A stretch of DNA of 64,000 nt from Aequorivita sinensis (GCF_006346335.1 NZ_VDMC01000001.1:62001-126000), one strand, 5' to 3'; counted from the first letter of the stretch, positions 9,355 through 18,869 are shown. The notes: generated from the sequence alone by a model not told the origin. Numbers and translations: made by a program.

Positions 9355-11127
9355 CTAATCTACTATCTCCATTTTCTTCAACAAAAATGAAGCATTCATA
9401 TTTTGACAAATTCCAGGTTTAAAAGTATAATCGAAAAAGAGTTCGTCGTTTTCTATGCGAGCATCGAAGAAGTAATTTTTTACTTCCGGCAATTCATCTG
9501 CTGCAGCACACAAACTTAAATCGTGAGTTGCTATAATTCCTGTAGAATTACTCGCTACAAGTTTTTCAACAAACTTTCGAGAGCCAATAGCTTTATCTGT
9601 ACTGTTTGTCCCTTTTAAAATCTCGTCTAAAATGATAAAATAACGGTCGGTTTTAATTTTATCGACTATAAATTTTAAACGTTTTAACTCACTAAAGAAA
9701 TACGATTCATCATCTGTTAAACTATCGGTAGTTCGCATACTTGTGATGAGTTTTATTGGATTGTATTCAGCTTTTTCAGCAGAAACAGGCAATCCCATAT
9801 TTCCCAGTACTATTTGAAGCGAAACCGTTCTTAGAAACGTACTTTTCCCAGCCATATTTGCTCCTGTCACAATAAAAAATTCTTCTGAATTTATTAAAAT
9901 GTCATTTCGAACCATAACCGATTCATCAAGTAATGGATGTCCAGCACCTTTTACTTTTAAAACGGGAACCCTATCGTTAATTTCAGGGAAAACATAATGA
10001 GGATGATTAAACGCGAAGTTCCCTAAACTGTTATAAGCATCGAAGAACGTGATAACCTCAAACCAAGCCGGAACACTCGCTTTATGTGCTTTAATCCACT
10101 CTTCAATATAATAACATTGGCGAAGGTTGCGAAGTGTAAATCCATTGATTATCGGCCCAAAAAGCATAATATTCCCTTGTTCTAAAACATCCAAATACCT
10201 GGAAAATTTTTTCAAGGTGGTTGAAGCTTTAGTATCGGCCTCAATTACAGAATTACGTTTTTTAGAGAGTATTTCTGAAGTAAACTCTTCATCTTCTATC
10301 TCTAAAATCAGTTTATGAAATTGGTCGAAAATGCTTTGTAGTTTGGAAGTACGAGATGATAGTTCATTTATTTTTTTCCCATAAATACCAGTAAGCACAA
10401 AACCCAATAAAAACCATCCAGCAGTAGCATAACCCGAAAGTAAATCGAGGTAATTTAAAACAAACAACCCAACAGAAACAATGGTGAAAACAAATGAAAC
10501 TGGTTTAATCCACTTTGGTGCAAAAGTTTTATAATCTTTCAACCAACTTGTTACATCGGTTACTGAGGCTTCAGTTTTTACTAATGAAGCAATTGCCGAA
10601 TAGCGCTGGCGCCACTCAGCCTTTTCAGCAATTTCTTGAATAGCATTCTGCTTTTCTGGAATGGAATTAATTTTGTTTTCTGTGAAAATTTCCGCTAGAT
10701 AATCAGCCCCGCTATTAAGGGCGGTTCTATTTAAATATTGAAAGAAAGAGCCGCGTCCAAAAAGATCGATATCCTGACTGTAAAAATGGTTAGGATCCAA
10801 ATACTTTTCTCCTGAAGGTAAATGATGAAAAGCTCTATTTAAAACTTCTAATTCAGTTTCATTTTCAGCAATCAAAGCTTTTCGTAGGTCTCTTTGATAT
10901 TGTAGCCCACTGTGTTTGGTTACTAAAAAAATGAAAGTGAGAATAGCTATAAAAATTATTGCAATTATCACTTTTACATTTCCGAAGAAAAAATAAACTC
11001 CAAAACACGCTACTAAAAAAATTAGCAATCGAATACTGCTAGAAATAGCGAGTTTTCGTTTTAAGTTTTGCAACTCTTTGGTGTAGATTTCAATCTGTTG
11101 TTTATAAAATTCTGATGGTCTTTTCAT
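9355..11127 (-). CDS. Membrane-anchored MutS-like ATPase
   Basis: A 590-residue protein with a MutS family V ATPase at the C-terminus: Walker A GANMAGKSTF (K428), the MRTTDSLTDDESYFF segment, Walker B YFIILDEILKGT and the ATHDLSL switch. The mismatch-recognition domain I of true MutS is absent; instead there are two N-terminal helices (about residues 28-70) and two more near 205-250, so it is probably membrane-bound. This subtype is widespread in Bacteroidetes and its function is not known; a direct role in mismatch repair is unlikely given the architecture. It sits between yjbR-like and DUF457 genes on one strand. Confidence 0.8.
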   Translation of the reverse strand: MKRPSEFYKQQIEIYTKELQNLKRKLAISSSIRLLIFLVACFGVYFFFGNVKVIIAIIFIAILTFIFLVTKHSGLQYQRDLRKALIAENETELEVLNRAFHHLPSGEKYLDPNHFYSQDIDLFGRGSFFQYLNRTALNSGADYLAEIFTENKINSIPEKQNAIQEIAEKAEWRQRYSAIASLVKTEASVTDVTSWLKDYKTFAPKWIKPVSFVFTIVSVGLFVLNYLDLLSGYATAGWFLLGFVLTGIYGKKINELSSRTSKLQSIFDQFHKLILEIEDEEFTSEILSKKRNSVIEADTKASTTLKKFSRYLDVLEQGNIMLFGPIINGFTLRNLRQCYYIEEWIKAHKASVPAWFEVITFFDAYNSLGNFAFNHPHYVFPEINDRVPVLKVKGAGHPLLDESVMVRNDILINSEEFFIVTGANMAGKSTFLRTVSLQIVLGNMGLPVSAEKAEYNPIKLITSMRTTDSLTDDESYFFSELKRLKFIVDKIKTDRYFIILDEILKGTNSTDKAIGSRKFVEKLVASNSTGIIATHDLSLCAAADELPEVKNYFFDARIENDELFFDYTFKPGICQNMNASFLLKKMEIVD

Positions 11128-11153
11128 TTTACATTTTTTAAACCTAAAAGCTC

Positions 11154-11522
11154 TTAAAGACGAGTTAGGTTTTGCAATTCAGCTTGAAGTTTTTTGGTAA
11201 GTCCTTTTACTACTAAATTATATGAATGATCAATTAACTCGATAATTAAATCCTGCGGCAAATTTCCTTCTATTTCCACAGTATTCCAATGTTTTTTGTT
11301 CATATGATATCCAGGAACAATTAATCCGTCGTATTCCTCCCGTAATTCAAGAGCACGTTCTGGGTCGCATTTTAAGTTTGCTGTAGTGGGATTTGAATCG
11401 ATACCTGTTAGTGCAAACATCTTCCCCATAACTTTAAAAACAAGTGCTTTATCGTCGAAAGGAAAAGATTCTGTTACTCCTTTTTTAGAGATACAGTAAT
11501 CTCTAAACTCTTCTATATTCAT
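11154..11522 (-). CDS. MmcQ/YjbR family DNA-binding-like protein
   Basis: A 122-residue single-domain protein of the MmcQ/YjbR family (CyaY-like fold). Visible family features are the N-terminal helix EEFRDYCISKKGVTESFPF, the KVMGKMFAL strand, and the segment GYHMNKKHWNTVE near residue 80. Family members have been proposed to bind DNA, but their role is poorly defined. Located 26 bp upstream of the MutS-like gene, probably in the same transcript. Confidence 0.85.
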   Translation of the reverse strand: MNIEEFRDYCISKKGVTESFPFDDKALVFKVMGKMFALTGIDSNPTTANLKCDPERALELREEYDGLIVPGYHMNKKHWNTVEIEGNLPQDLIIELIDHSYNLVVKGLTKKLQAELQNLTRL

Positions 11523-11564
11523 ATAAGGAAGTTTTAAACCTATCAGGCATGGAGTTTTAAATAC

Positions 11565-12176
11565 TTAATTTTCGAGCTTAGGTTTATCTTCCAAGGCATA
11601 AAGCGCAGAATAATCCAATTTCCAGTTAATAGTTTCTACCAAAGTTTCCATAAGCTGAATTGTTTCTAAAGCTTGCTTAGAAGCTTGGTTGAATAAATCC
11701 GTTTCAGGGATTTTATCTACTATATGCTTTTTAGCTTCTTGATTTATTTCGGTTAAATCACTAGCTGTAAAAGGATTTGCCCAACCTTCGCGTTTATCAT
11801 AATATTTAAAATCGGTTTCAATAGTCAATAATTCTGGCTGCGGAAAATTTGTTAAAATAATGGTTTTCTTCTCTGTATCAGCTTTCATTTTCACTTTAGT
11901 TAAATCAAAACCAATGTGTGCTTTTGCTTCTATTAGAACCAAAGCTTTCTTTTTACCTAATAATAGATTCACCCACTTGTCTTTTACATTCTCATAGTAG
12001 AATATTTCAGAGAAATCGCCTTCAATTGTGATGAATTTACACACACTGCGAATTTTTTCCATTAGGATCACAGACTGAGTATCTACCTTCTCACGTTTTC
12101 GTTCGCCACTAAAACGCGAAAACAGAAAGTATGCTAAAATGGCCCCAACGGCCAAACCGATAAAAAGATATTCCAT
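11565..12176 (-). CDS. DUF4230 membrane-anchored protein
   Basis: A 203-residue protein with one N-terminal transmembrane anchor (YLFIGLAVGAILAYFLF) followed by a soluble domain of the DUF4230 type, whose members have pairs of beta strands around the motif IEAKAHIGFDL seen here. Function unknown. It directly follows the DUF4260 gene (1 bp gap) in the leftward group. Confidence 0.75.
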   Translation of the reverse strand: MEYLFIGLAVGAILAYFLFSRFSGERKREKVDTQSVILMEKIRSVCKFITIEGDFSEIFYYENVKDKWVNLLLGKKKALVLIEAKAHIGFDLTKVKMKADTEKKTIILTNFPQPELLTIETDFKYYDKREGWANPFTASDLTEINQEAKKHIVDKIPETDLFNQASKQALETIQLMETLVETINWKLDYSALYALEDKPKLEN

Positions 12177-12177
12177 A

Positions 12178-12527
12178 TTATTTACCTATTTTCCCCAAAT
12201 GAGTGTTTTTAAAATTGTCTGAATATTTCAATCCAGAACCAAAAATTCTATCCACAGCCGCGTGGGAGAACAAAATTACACCTATTAATATTAACAACGA
12301 ATATTCGAAGTAAAAACCACACAATCCCATGGTTATTGAAATCGCTTTATTATGAAAAAGCTTATAAATAGTTGCCCGATTTTTGAATTTACTAAGTAAA
12401 CAATTGCCCCTATATCGGGAGCTAAAATTAATATAGGAAACCACCACCAACTATAGTCAAGTAAGGAAAAAAGAAAAACACCCAAAATTAATTGCGTCAA
12501 TTCCTCAATTTTCAACGTGGTTTTCAT
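12178..12527 (-). pseudogene. DUF4260 membrane protein, split by a one-base frameshift
   Basis: The first frame (12527 down to about 12377) reads MKTTLKIEELTQLILGVFLF through DIGAIVYLVNSKIG, the beginning of a DUF4260 protein. The second frame continues from about 12374 to 12178 with TIYKLFHNKAIS, FSHAAVDRIFGSGLKY and NTHLGKIGK, the end of the same family. Adding one base to the CCC run at 12375-12377 (GGG on the coding strand) would restore one protein of about 116 residues with three or four membrane segments. Either the gene is inactivated or the run was misread; the intact remainder and the lack of other stops favour a recent event or a sequencing error. Its start is 3 bp after the cyclase stop. 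Confidence 0.8.
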
Positions 12528-12530
12528 TAA

Positions 12531-13277
12531 TTAAATAGTTTTATATAAAACGGGCTTACTTGGGGATGCATCATTATGAAAAGAAGCCATTTGTAAGTTG
12601 AGCAAATATTGTCCATCTACAATTGAATCTGGGACGTAAATAAGTTCTGTTATAGTGCAATCTTTACGTGGGTTTTCTGGGTAATTCCAAAATGCTTTGT
12701 GTGCCAAAAGTTTCCCTTCGTCCATTTCCTGATCTACAGATGGAAGATCTATTAATAAATGTTTTACCCCGATTTCTCTTAAAAAAAGTGCTGCTTTTTC
12801 TTCTAAAAACGGCCAATTAGTATTAGACCAATGCTTTGATTTTTTTTCTGAAGAATTTGGCAAGCTTCTAATTACTATAGCTTCAGGGGTTTTCCCATTT
12901 AAAGCTTGGCGAATTGTTTCTTGAAATATAATTTGATCTTCTCCAACTTCAGTTGTATTTACTGAAATGACTTCAGCTATAAAAAAGAAGGTTTTTAAAG
13001 CATCATTAACTGAGTAGAATTCTTCTGAAATATGCCCATAACTTTCGGTATGGGTACCGTGACCGTGCGGATTAAAATAAATGTTATTAAAATTAACCGA
13101 AGCTCCTTCAGAAACTTTTCCTACCCAGTCTTCCATTTGCACAGGTTCTATAGTAGGTTCGGTTAAGTACCAAGCTAGTGGATTTTCTTCATTGGCTTGT
13201 ATAGGCAGTGAAATATCCAATGGCTTGGAGAGATCAACATTTATAGTTTGATTATTTATTTCAATAGTAGTTTTCAT
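12531..13277 (-). CDS. Cyclase/kynurenine formamidase-like metal-dependent hydrolase
   Basis: A 248-residue cytoplasmic protein of the cyclase (PF04199) family. The metal-binding signature reads HGHGTHTE near residue 71, close to the family HxGTHxD with Glu replacing Asp, and a second conserved segment reads LLIDLPSVDQ. Family members hydrolyse N-formylkynurenine or related cyclic amides; the Glu substitution and the absence of tryptophan-degradation genes nearby leave the substrate open. First gene of the leftward group that runs to 8349. Confidence 0.8.
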   Translation of the reverse strand: MKTTIEINNQTINVDLSKPLDISLPIQANEENPLAWYLTEPTIEPVQMEDWVGKVSEGASVNFNNIYFNPHGHGTHTESYGHISEEFYSVNDALKTFFFIAEVISVNTTEVGEDQIIFQETIRQALNGKTPEAIVIRSLPNSSEKKSKHWSNTNWPFLEEKAALFLREIGVKHLLIDLPSVDQEMDEGKLLAHKAFWNYPENPRKDCTITELIYVPDSIVDGQYLLNLQMASFHNDASPSKPVLYKTI

Positions 13278-13434
13278 TATTTAAATTTCAAGTTTGCAAA
13301 ACTCAATTCGGTCAAGGTTTTCTTAAGCTTTGAAATTACACAAAGCCAAAAAAAGAAATCTCACAGAATTTAATCAACTAAAGATACAATTTTTAAAACC
13401 TAATTGGTATTGACAATCTGTTTGGATTAAGAGT

Positions 13435-14613
13435 TTATATCCAAAACAAATCACTTGCAATTCCATCGCTCAAAAACTTCCCTTTTCTTGAAACTTTTAA
13501 GCTTTGGTTCTCTAAAATAAGTAGTTGGTTGTGTAAATGATCTTCGGCTTGTTTTAATAGATATTCAGCAAATTCTTTTCCATATTCACTTTCAACCTTA
13601 GGTAAGGAAACTCCTTTTTTGGTACGCAAGCCGGTCATTATATATTCATTATACCTATCTTCTTTTGAAAGATTTTCCATTTCAGAAGGGAGAATTTCTT
13701 CCGCTATACTTTTAATGTATTTCGTATTGTTGGCCACATTCCAGCTACGAGATTTTCCGTTATAGCTATGTGCTGAAGGACCAATTCCTAAATAGGGCTT
13801 TCCTTCCCAGTAGGCAGTATTGTTTTTAGAGTGAAATCCTTCTCTTCCAAAATTTGAAAACTCGTAATTATCAAATCCTGCCTTTTCTGTTTCATCTACT
13901 AAAATTTCGTAATGCTGCTTTGCCACTTCTTCATCTACAGCTGGGACTATTCCCTTATCGATAAACTTTTTTAGGGCAGTTCGCGGTTCTACCGTAAGAG
14001 CATAACACGACAAATGTGGCACATTGAGGTTTAGAGCAATATTTAAATTTTCAATCCAACGCTCATTAGACATTCCTGGAATTCCATAAATTAAATCGAT
14101 ACTGATATTCTCAAAATACTTTTGAGCTTCCTTAATGCAATCTAACGCTTCGGTAGCGTTATGGGCACGGTTCATTAGTTTAAGGTCCTCTTCAAAAAAG
14201 GATTGAATCCCTATGCTGAGACGGCTAATTCCGAGAGTTTTATAATTCTCAAAAATAGTTCTCGACTGCGCATGAACAGACAGCATATCATCAGGGTTTG
14301 CTTCTAGGGTGATTTCTGGGCTTTCAGAAACTTCGTAGTTTTTAGAAATCGTTTCAAAAATCTGCTCCAATTCCTCCGAAGAAAGTAAACTTGGAGTTCC
14401 ACCACCAAAATAAATAGTTTCTACTATCCCCTGCACTTCATCTTTTCGAAGTATTAATTCTTGACAGAGCGCAGCAATTAGCTCTCCTTTTTTCTTCAAA
14501 GAAGTGGAAAAGTGAAAGTCGCAGTAATGGCAGGCTTGTTTACAAAATGGAATATGTATATATATGCCAAAACCTTTATTACTTATTACATCATTTTCTG
14601 AAATATTCTCCAT
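13435..14613 (-). CDS. hemW: HemW, radical SAM heme chaperone (HemN-like)
   Basis: A 392-residue radical SAM protein. The cluster motif is CKQACHYC (C24, C28, C31) preceded by YIHIPF, followed by TIYFGGGTPSLL and the GIQSF segment. HemN-type coproporphyrinogen oxidases carry an additional N-terminal extension that is absent here, so HemW is the better call: a heme-binding chaperone that delivers heme to respiratory enzymes. It is transcribed alone, divergent from the receptor-channel gene. Confidence 0.9.
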   Translation of the reverse strand: MENISENDVISNKGFGIYIHIPFCKQACHYCDFHFSTSLKKKGELIAALCQELILRKDEVQGIVETIYFGGGTPSLLSSEELEQIFETISKNYEVSESPEITLEANPDDMLSVHAQSRTIFENYKTLGISRLSIGIQSFFEEDLKLMNRAHNATEALDCIKEAQKYFENISIDLIYGIPGMSNERWIENLNIALNLNVPHLSCYALTVEPRTALKKFIDKGIVPAVDEEVAKQHYEILVDETEKAGFDNYEFSNFGREGFHSKNNTAYWEGKPYLGIGPSAHSYNGKSRSWNVANNTKYIKSIAEEILPSEMENLSKEDRYNEYIMTGLRTKKGVSLPKVESEYGKEFAEYLLKQAEDHLHNQLLILENQSLKVSRKGKFLSDGIASDLFWI

Positions 14614-14742
14614 ATTTTAAAGGGGATTGCGACATTAAAAAGCTCAAAACTTCATAAGTCCTCAAAATTAGTTATTATTTTTACCGCAATAAGCATTCAT
14701 AACTTTAATTTCAGAACCTCAACTCATTAAAAAACCTAAAAT

Positions 14743-15804
14743 ATGTCTCGAATTATTTTATTCATTTTTCTTTTATGTTCTATAGTTTCTTTTGGACAAA
14801 CAGATGAAAAAATTATTCGAGTAGGCTATACTGGTTCCACTCCTTTTGTAATGCACAACCAAAAAGAAGAGGGAATTGTATTTGATATTTGGAAAGAGAT
14901 AGCCTATGATCTTCAGCTGAAATACACATTTAAGGAGTTTCCCTCAACCGAAGAGGGTATTGCAGCGACTAAAAACAATGAAGTTGATATTCTAATTGGG
15001 CCAACAACCATTAATAAAGAACGAGCTGAAGAAGTATCATTTTCTCAACCGTATTACAATACCGAAATGGCAATTCTAGCACCCATTATTGAACAAACAT
15101 TTTGGGATAAGGTAAGGCCTATTTTTTCCAAAACTTTTCTTTACGGTGTTCTAGGTTTATTATTGGTGCTTAGCGTAGTTGGATTTTTATTTTGGATAGT
15201 AGAAGGCAGAAAGTACAAGGAAGACTACGGGGATAAGTTTTATAAAGGTATTGGTTCTGGGGTATGGTTAGCGATTGTAACTATGACAACTGTTGGGTAT
15301 GGCGATTATGCACCTCGTACTCCTGCAGGACGATTTGTAATGGGAGCTTGGATGATTATTTCATTGATTTTAGCTACTTCATTTGTTGCGGGAATTGCAA
15401 CTACCCTATCCCTTACAACTGTTCAGCAAGATAAAACCATAACTAGCATACAGCATTTAGAAGGCAAAAAGGTAGCCGTACCGAATTATAAAAAAATAAT
15501 GGACAGAGTTAGTAATGTAGATGGTACTCCTATAGCCGTGCATTCCGTTTCTGAAGGATATGAAATGTTGCTAAACAAAAAGGTTGATGCGTTAATTTAT
15601 GATCAAATTCCTCTAGAATATATCTTTCAACTGAAAGATAAGGATGAGTACATCTTAAGTATGAAGAAAATTGAACCTCAATATTATGGTTTTATATTCC
15701 CTATTGAAAGCGATTTAAAAAGAAAAGTAGATCTCGAAATCATCAAACTTCAAGAGAATAAAGAAATTGAAAATATTGTTCAGGATTGGATTTCTAGAAA
15801 TTGA
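14743..15804 (+). CDS. GluR0-like ionotropic receptor with potassium-channel pore
   Basis: A 353-residue protein with an 18-residue signal peptide. A solute-binding (ligand) lobe at about 24-116 is followed by a transmembrane helix (131-152), a pore loop with the K+ filter TVGYGD (183-188), a second helix (198-220) and the rest of the binding domain (230-353). This S1-M1-P-M2-S2 order is that of prokaryotic glutamate receptors such as Synechocystis GluR0. S1 keeps TTINKER (R94) in the position of the residue that binds the ligand alpha-carboxylate, and S2 keeps an Asp (D287) near the expected amino-group contact, so an amino-acid ligand is plausible. It has its own intergenic region on both sides. 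Confidence 0.9.
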   Translation: MSRIILFIFLLCSIVSFGQTDEKIIRVGYTGSTPFVMHNQKEEGIVFDIWKEIAYDLQLKYTFKEFPSTEEGIAATKNNEVDILIGPTTINKERAEEVSFSQPYYNTEMAILAPIIEQTFWDKVRPIFSKTFLYGVLGLLLVLSVVGFLFWIVEGRKYKEDYGDKFYKGIGSGVWLAIVTMTTVGYGDYAPRTPAGRFVMGAWMIISLILATSFVAGIATTLSLTTVQQDKTITSIQHLEGKKVAVPNYKKIMDRVSNVDGTPIAVHSVSEGYEMLLNKKVDALIYDQIPLEYIFQLKDKDEYILSMKKIEPQYYGFIFPIESDLKRKVDLEIIKLQENKEIENIVQDWISRN

Positions 15805-15919
15805 TATTACTGAAGAGTAACCTTCGAATCTTATAGGAAATCGGGGGTGACTTAGAAAGTTTTAAGTTGAGCTGAAATAGTTAAGTATTAATAAAAGCAT
15901 AGTAAAAGTTACTTCACTG

Positions 15920-16471
15920 CTACTTTACTCTGTCTTCATTCTGTTTTACAAAAGCAGCCCAACCTGAGTAACTTTTTCCTACTTCAACTCTCCCAGAGTT
16001 GTAAAAATGACAAACTGCAGCTGCGAGTCCGTCGGTACTATCTAGATTTTTTGGAAGTTCCTTTAAACCTAAAAGACTTTGAAGCATTTTAGCTACTTGC
16101 TCTTTACTAGCATTTCCGTTTCCGGTAATTGCCATTTTTATCTTTTTAGGGGAATACTCGGTAATGGGAATTTGTCTTGAAAGTCCTGCAGCCATTGCTA
16201 CACCTTGAGCTCTACCTAATTTCAACATAGACTGTACGTTCTTTCCAAAGAAGGGCGCTTCAATAGCAATCTCGTCTGGGTGATGCGTTTCTATAAGTTC
16301 GATAGTGCGTTCAAAAATCAATCTTAGTTTTACATAGTGGTCGTCGTATTTCTTTAATTGGAGTTCATTAAGTTGAATAAATTCCATTTTTTTACCCACA
16401 ACCTTTATAAGTCCAAACCCCATAATGGTAGTTCCTGGATCAATTCCTAAAATTATTTTTTCTGTTTGCAT
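15920..16471 (-). CDS. ruvC: RuvC, crossover-junction endodeoxyribonuclease
   Basis: A 183-residue Holliday-junction resolvase. The RNase H-like fold is shown by the first catalytic Asp in LGIDPGTT (D11), the Glu in AIEAPFFGKN, and the C-terminal STDGLAAAVCHFY with the remaining acidic residues. Normal length. It would act with RuvAB at the end of homologous recombination. The ATG was chosen as the first Met just before the IILGIDPG strand. Confidence 0.95.
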   Translation of the reverse strand: MQTEKIILGIDPGTTIMGFGLIKVVGKKMEFIQLNELQLKKYDDHYVKLRLIFERTIELIETHHPDEIAIEAPFFGKNVQSMLKLGRAQGVAMAAGLSRQIPITEYSPKKIKMAITGNGNASKEQVAKMLQSLLGLKELPKNLDSTDGLAAAVCHFYNSGRVEVGKSYSGWAAFVKQNEDRVK

Positions 16472-16597
16472 TTGTTAGATTCCGAAAATCTTAATCCTAA
16501 CCTTTATGAGGATGACTTTCTATATTTATATATATTTAGAAACGAATAAGCTCTCTCCCAAAACGAGACAAATAAATTCATTTTGTATTTTAGCCTA

Positions 16598-17554
16598 ATG
16601 ACTACTGCATCCTACAAAGCTAAACAATATCTGCTTGCTTCAGCAAAAGCTTTGATCTTGGTTATTACCTTTGGATATATTTTTTACAAACTAAAGAACA
16701 ACCCTACAGTAGATCTCGTTGATTTTATTTCTTTAATTCAGCAGAAAGGAAGCAGCTCGATATATTTTTTGAGCTTATTTCTAAGTTTGACAGCTGCAAA
16801 CTGGTTTTTTGAAATCTTAAAATGGCAAACTTTAGTTTCAACATTAGAAGAGATGAATTTTAAAACAGCAATGAAACAAAGTCTAGCTTCACTAACAGTT
16901 TCACTAGCAACACCCAATAGAGTTGGGGAATACGGTGCTAAAGCTTTGTTTTTTGAAAGGTCAAAAAGAAAAAAAATACTCTTTTTAAACTTCTTGTCAG
17001 GAACCGCACAAATGTTGGCAACGGTGATTTTTGGGGTGATTGGTTTATTTTATTTCCTTCGGAATTTTAAGATCGACTATTCTATTGTCTCATTTCTGTA
17101 TTTTGGAATAGGACTCATTACATTTTTATCTATTGCCTATTATTTTAATAAAAAGAAACAGAAAAATAAGGACTTAACCAATTCTAAGGCAATCCGGTTT
17201 TTCAAAAAAATCCCGTTTCATATCAAACTGAAAACTATAGTTTTTTCAATTTTTCGATATGTTATTTTCAGTGGGATGTTTTATTGTTTACTGCTTTTTT
17301 TTGGCGCTGACATTGCGTTTATAGAAGCAATATTGCTAATATTTTCTATGTATTTACTAGTTTCTATCCTACCGACACTTTTTATTTTCGATGTGGTTAT
17401 TCGCGGCGGTGTAGCAGTATGGTTGTTTTCATTTGCTGGAATTTCAGAATTGGTAATTCTTCCAACAGTACTGGCGATGTGGTTTTTTAATTTTGTGCTG
17501 CCTTCACTATTGGGAAGCTTTTATATAGTTACCTATCAACCTTCAACCCGATGA
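16598..17554 (+). CDS. Lysylphosphatidylglycerol synthase-like transmembrane (UPF0104/AglD2-type) protein
   Basis: A 318-residue polytopic protein with about seven or eight hydrophobic segments. The segment SLATPNRVGEYGAKALFF (about residue 100) matches the conserved TPxRxGE motif of the LPG-synthase transmembrane family, but there is no C-terminal aminoacyl-transferase domain, so it is the stand-alone membrane type associated with glycolipid or lipid-linked glycan pathways. ATG 16598 was preferred to an upstream TTG at 16583. Its stop overlaps the start of the GT2 gene by 4 bp, indicating translational coupling and a shared pathway. Confidence 0.8.
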   Translation: MTTASYKAKQYLLASAKALILVITFGYIFYKLKNNPTVDLVDFISLIQQKGSSSIYFLSLFLSLTAANWFFEILKWQTLVSTLEEMNFKTAMKQSLASLTVSLATPNRVGEYGAKALFFERSKRKKILFLNFLSGTAQMLATVIFGVIGLFYFLRNFKIDYSIVSFLYFGIGLITFLSIAYYFNKKKQKNKDLTNSKAIRFFKKIPFHIKLKTIVFSIFRYVIFSGMFYCLLLFFGADIAFIEAILLIFSMYLLVSILPTLFIFDVVIRGGVAVWLFSFAGISELVILPTVLAMWFFNFVLPSLLGSFYIVTYQPSTR

Positions 17555-18669
17555 TTTGGGGCCTAATAATTTTATTTGTTTGCTATTTCATTTGCATGAT
17601 AGCCTTGAGAATTGGTTTTAATAAAATTGAAACTTTTTCTGAAAAGAAAGGCATTCCAAAAACTGGTTTTAGTGTTGTTGTGCCATTTAGAAATGAAGCG
17701 GAAAACCTAGTTGACATGCTGAATTCTATAGAAAAGCTCAATTACCCTTCAACACTTTTTGAAATCATATTTGTAAACGATGCTTCAGAAGATTCCTCCG
17801 AAGCGATTATTCAAAAAGCTATACAGGAAAGTGAATTTGATATTATACTTATTCAAAATAAATGCGTTTCAAATTCCCCTAAAAAAGACGCGATTACGCA
17901 TGCTATAGAAGTTTCTAAATTTGAATGGATTGTTACTACCGATGCAGATTGTGAGTTGCCGAAAAACTGGTTAAAATCTCTTGATACTTTTATACAAGAA
18001 ACCAAGCCAGTAATGGTATGCGCACCCGTAAAATACAAATCGGATGGGCAACTTATCCAAGTTTATCAGCAATTAGATGGATTGAGTTTACAAGTTGTTA
18101 CAATTGGAAGTTTTGGAATTAAAAATCCATTGTTGAGCAACGGAGCTAATCTTGCGTATTCTAAAACTGCTTTTGCCCAAGTAAGTGGATTTTCAGGAAA
18201 CGACCATATTGCTAGTGGAGATGATGTATTTTTATTAGAAAAGATGAAAAGAGCATTTCCAGAACAAATTCTCTTTTTGAAATCGAAAGCTAGTATTGTA
18301 CTTACAAAACCTCAACAAACTTGGGAAGGTATAATAAATCAGCGTGTGCGCTGGGCTTCAAAGACTTCTAAACAAGGAAACTTGACCTCAACATTTTTGG
18401 GGTTGTTGGTTGTTAGTGTAAATGTTTTGATTTTAGCCATACCGTTTTTAATGGTTTATAACACTGAAGAAATTGATGTTTATCTAATATTAATTTTCTT
18501 GAAAATTGCTACAGATTTTCTTGTCATTCACCAAACAGCGCAGTTTTTTAATGTTAAGCTTTCATTTTGGAAGTTAATTCCGCAAGTATTTATTTATGCA
18601 TTAGTGACGACTATTGTAGTTATTAAAAGTTTAAAAGGAAGTTACTCTTGGAAGGGACGAGCGTTTTAA
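17551..18669 (+). CDS. Membrane-associated family 2 glycosyltransferase
   Basis: A 372-residue processive-type GT2. After an N-terminal helix (about 2-22), the GT-A domain contains SVVVPFRNEAENL, VNDASEDSS, a TTDADCELP metal-binding segment (DxD), GDDVFLLEKM and the QRVRW motif (about residues 265-270). Three C-terminal transmembrane segments follow. It begins inside the last codons of the preceding membrane gene (ATGA overlap). The acceptor is unknown; lipid-linked sugar transfer is the natural guess for this pair. Confidence 0.88.
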   Translation: MIWGLIILFVCYFICMIALRIGFNKIETFSEKKGIPKTGFSVVVPFRNEAENLVDMLNSIEKLNYPSTLFEIIFVNDASEDSSEAIIQKAIQESEFDIILIQNKCVSNSPKKDAITHAIEVSKFEWIVTTDADCELPKNWLKSLDTFIQETKPVMVCAPVKYKSDGQLIQVYQQLDGLSLQVVTIGSFGIKNPLLSNGANLAYSKTAFAQVSGFSGNDHIASGDDVFLLEKMKRAFPEQILFLKSKASIVLTKPQQTWEGIINQRVRWASKTSKQGNLTSTFLGLLVVSVNVLILAIPFLMVYNTEEIDVYLILIFLKIATDFLVIHQTAQFFNVKLSFWKLIPQVFIYALVTTIVVIKSLKGSYSWKGRAF

Positions 18670-18696
18670 AATTAGTTTACGAGGGATATAAACTAC

Positions 18697-18712
18697 TCTA
18701 GACTGCGCTCGA
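18697..18712. repeat. Single copy of a dispersed TCTCGACTGCGCTCGA-like repeat
   Basis: This 16-bp site differs by one base (A for C at the fourth position) from the inverted pair at 40571-40586 and 40618-40633. It lies in the 200-bp gap after the GT2 gene, and no other function is visible. Confidence 0.6.
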
Positions 18713-18869
18713 TTAGGACACAGAAGAAGGTCTTTGATTTGGATAATTAAGCAGGAAGTATTGACAAAACAACAGCGATTCACCTAAAACCTCTAATTAT
18801 CGAAAATTTTAAGACAAAATTTAAATTATCAATATATTCTATACCTTAGCATTATTAAAACTTTCAGGT

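Noticed and set aside
12178-12450. Two separate small membrane-protein genes
   Set aside because: The two frames together match one DUF4260 protein; the second frame's first residues look like out-of-frame sequence.
14743-15804. Plain amino-acid ABC transporter binding protein
   Set aside because: The binding domain is interrupted by two helices and a TVGYGD pore loop.
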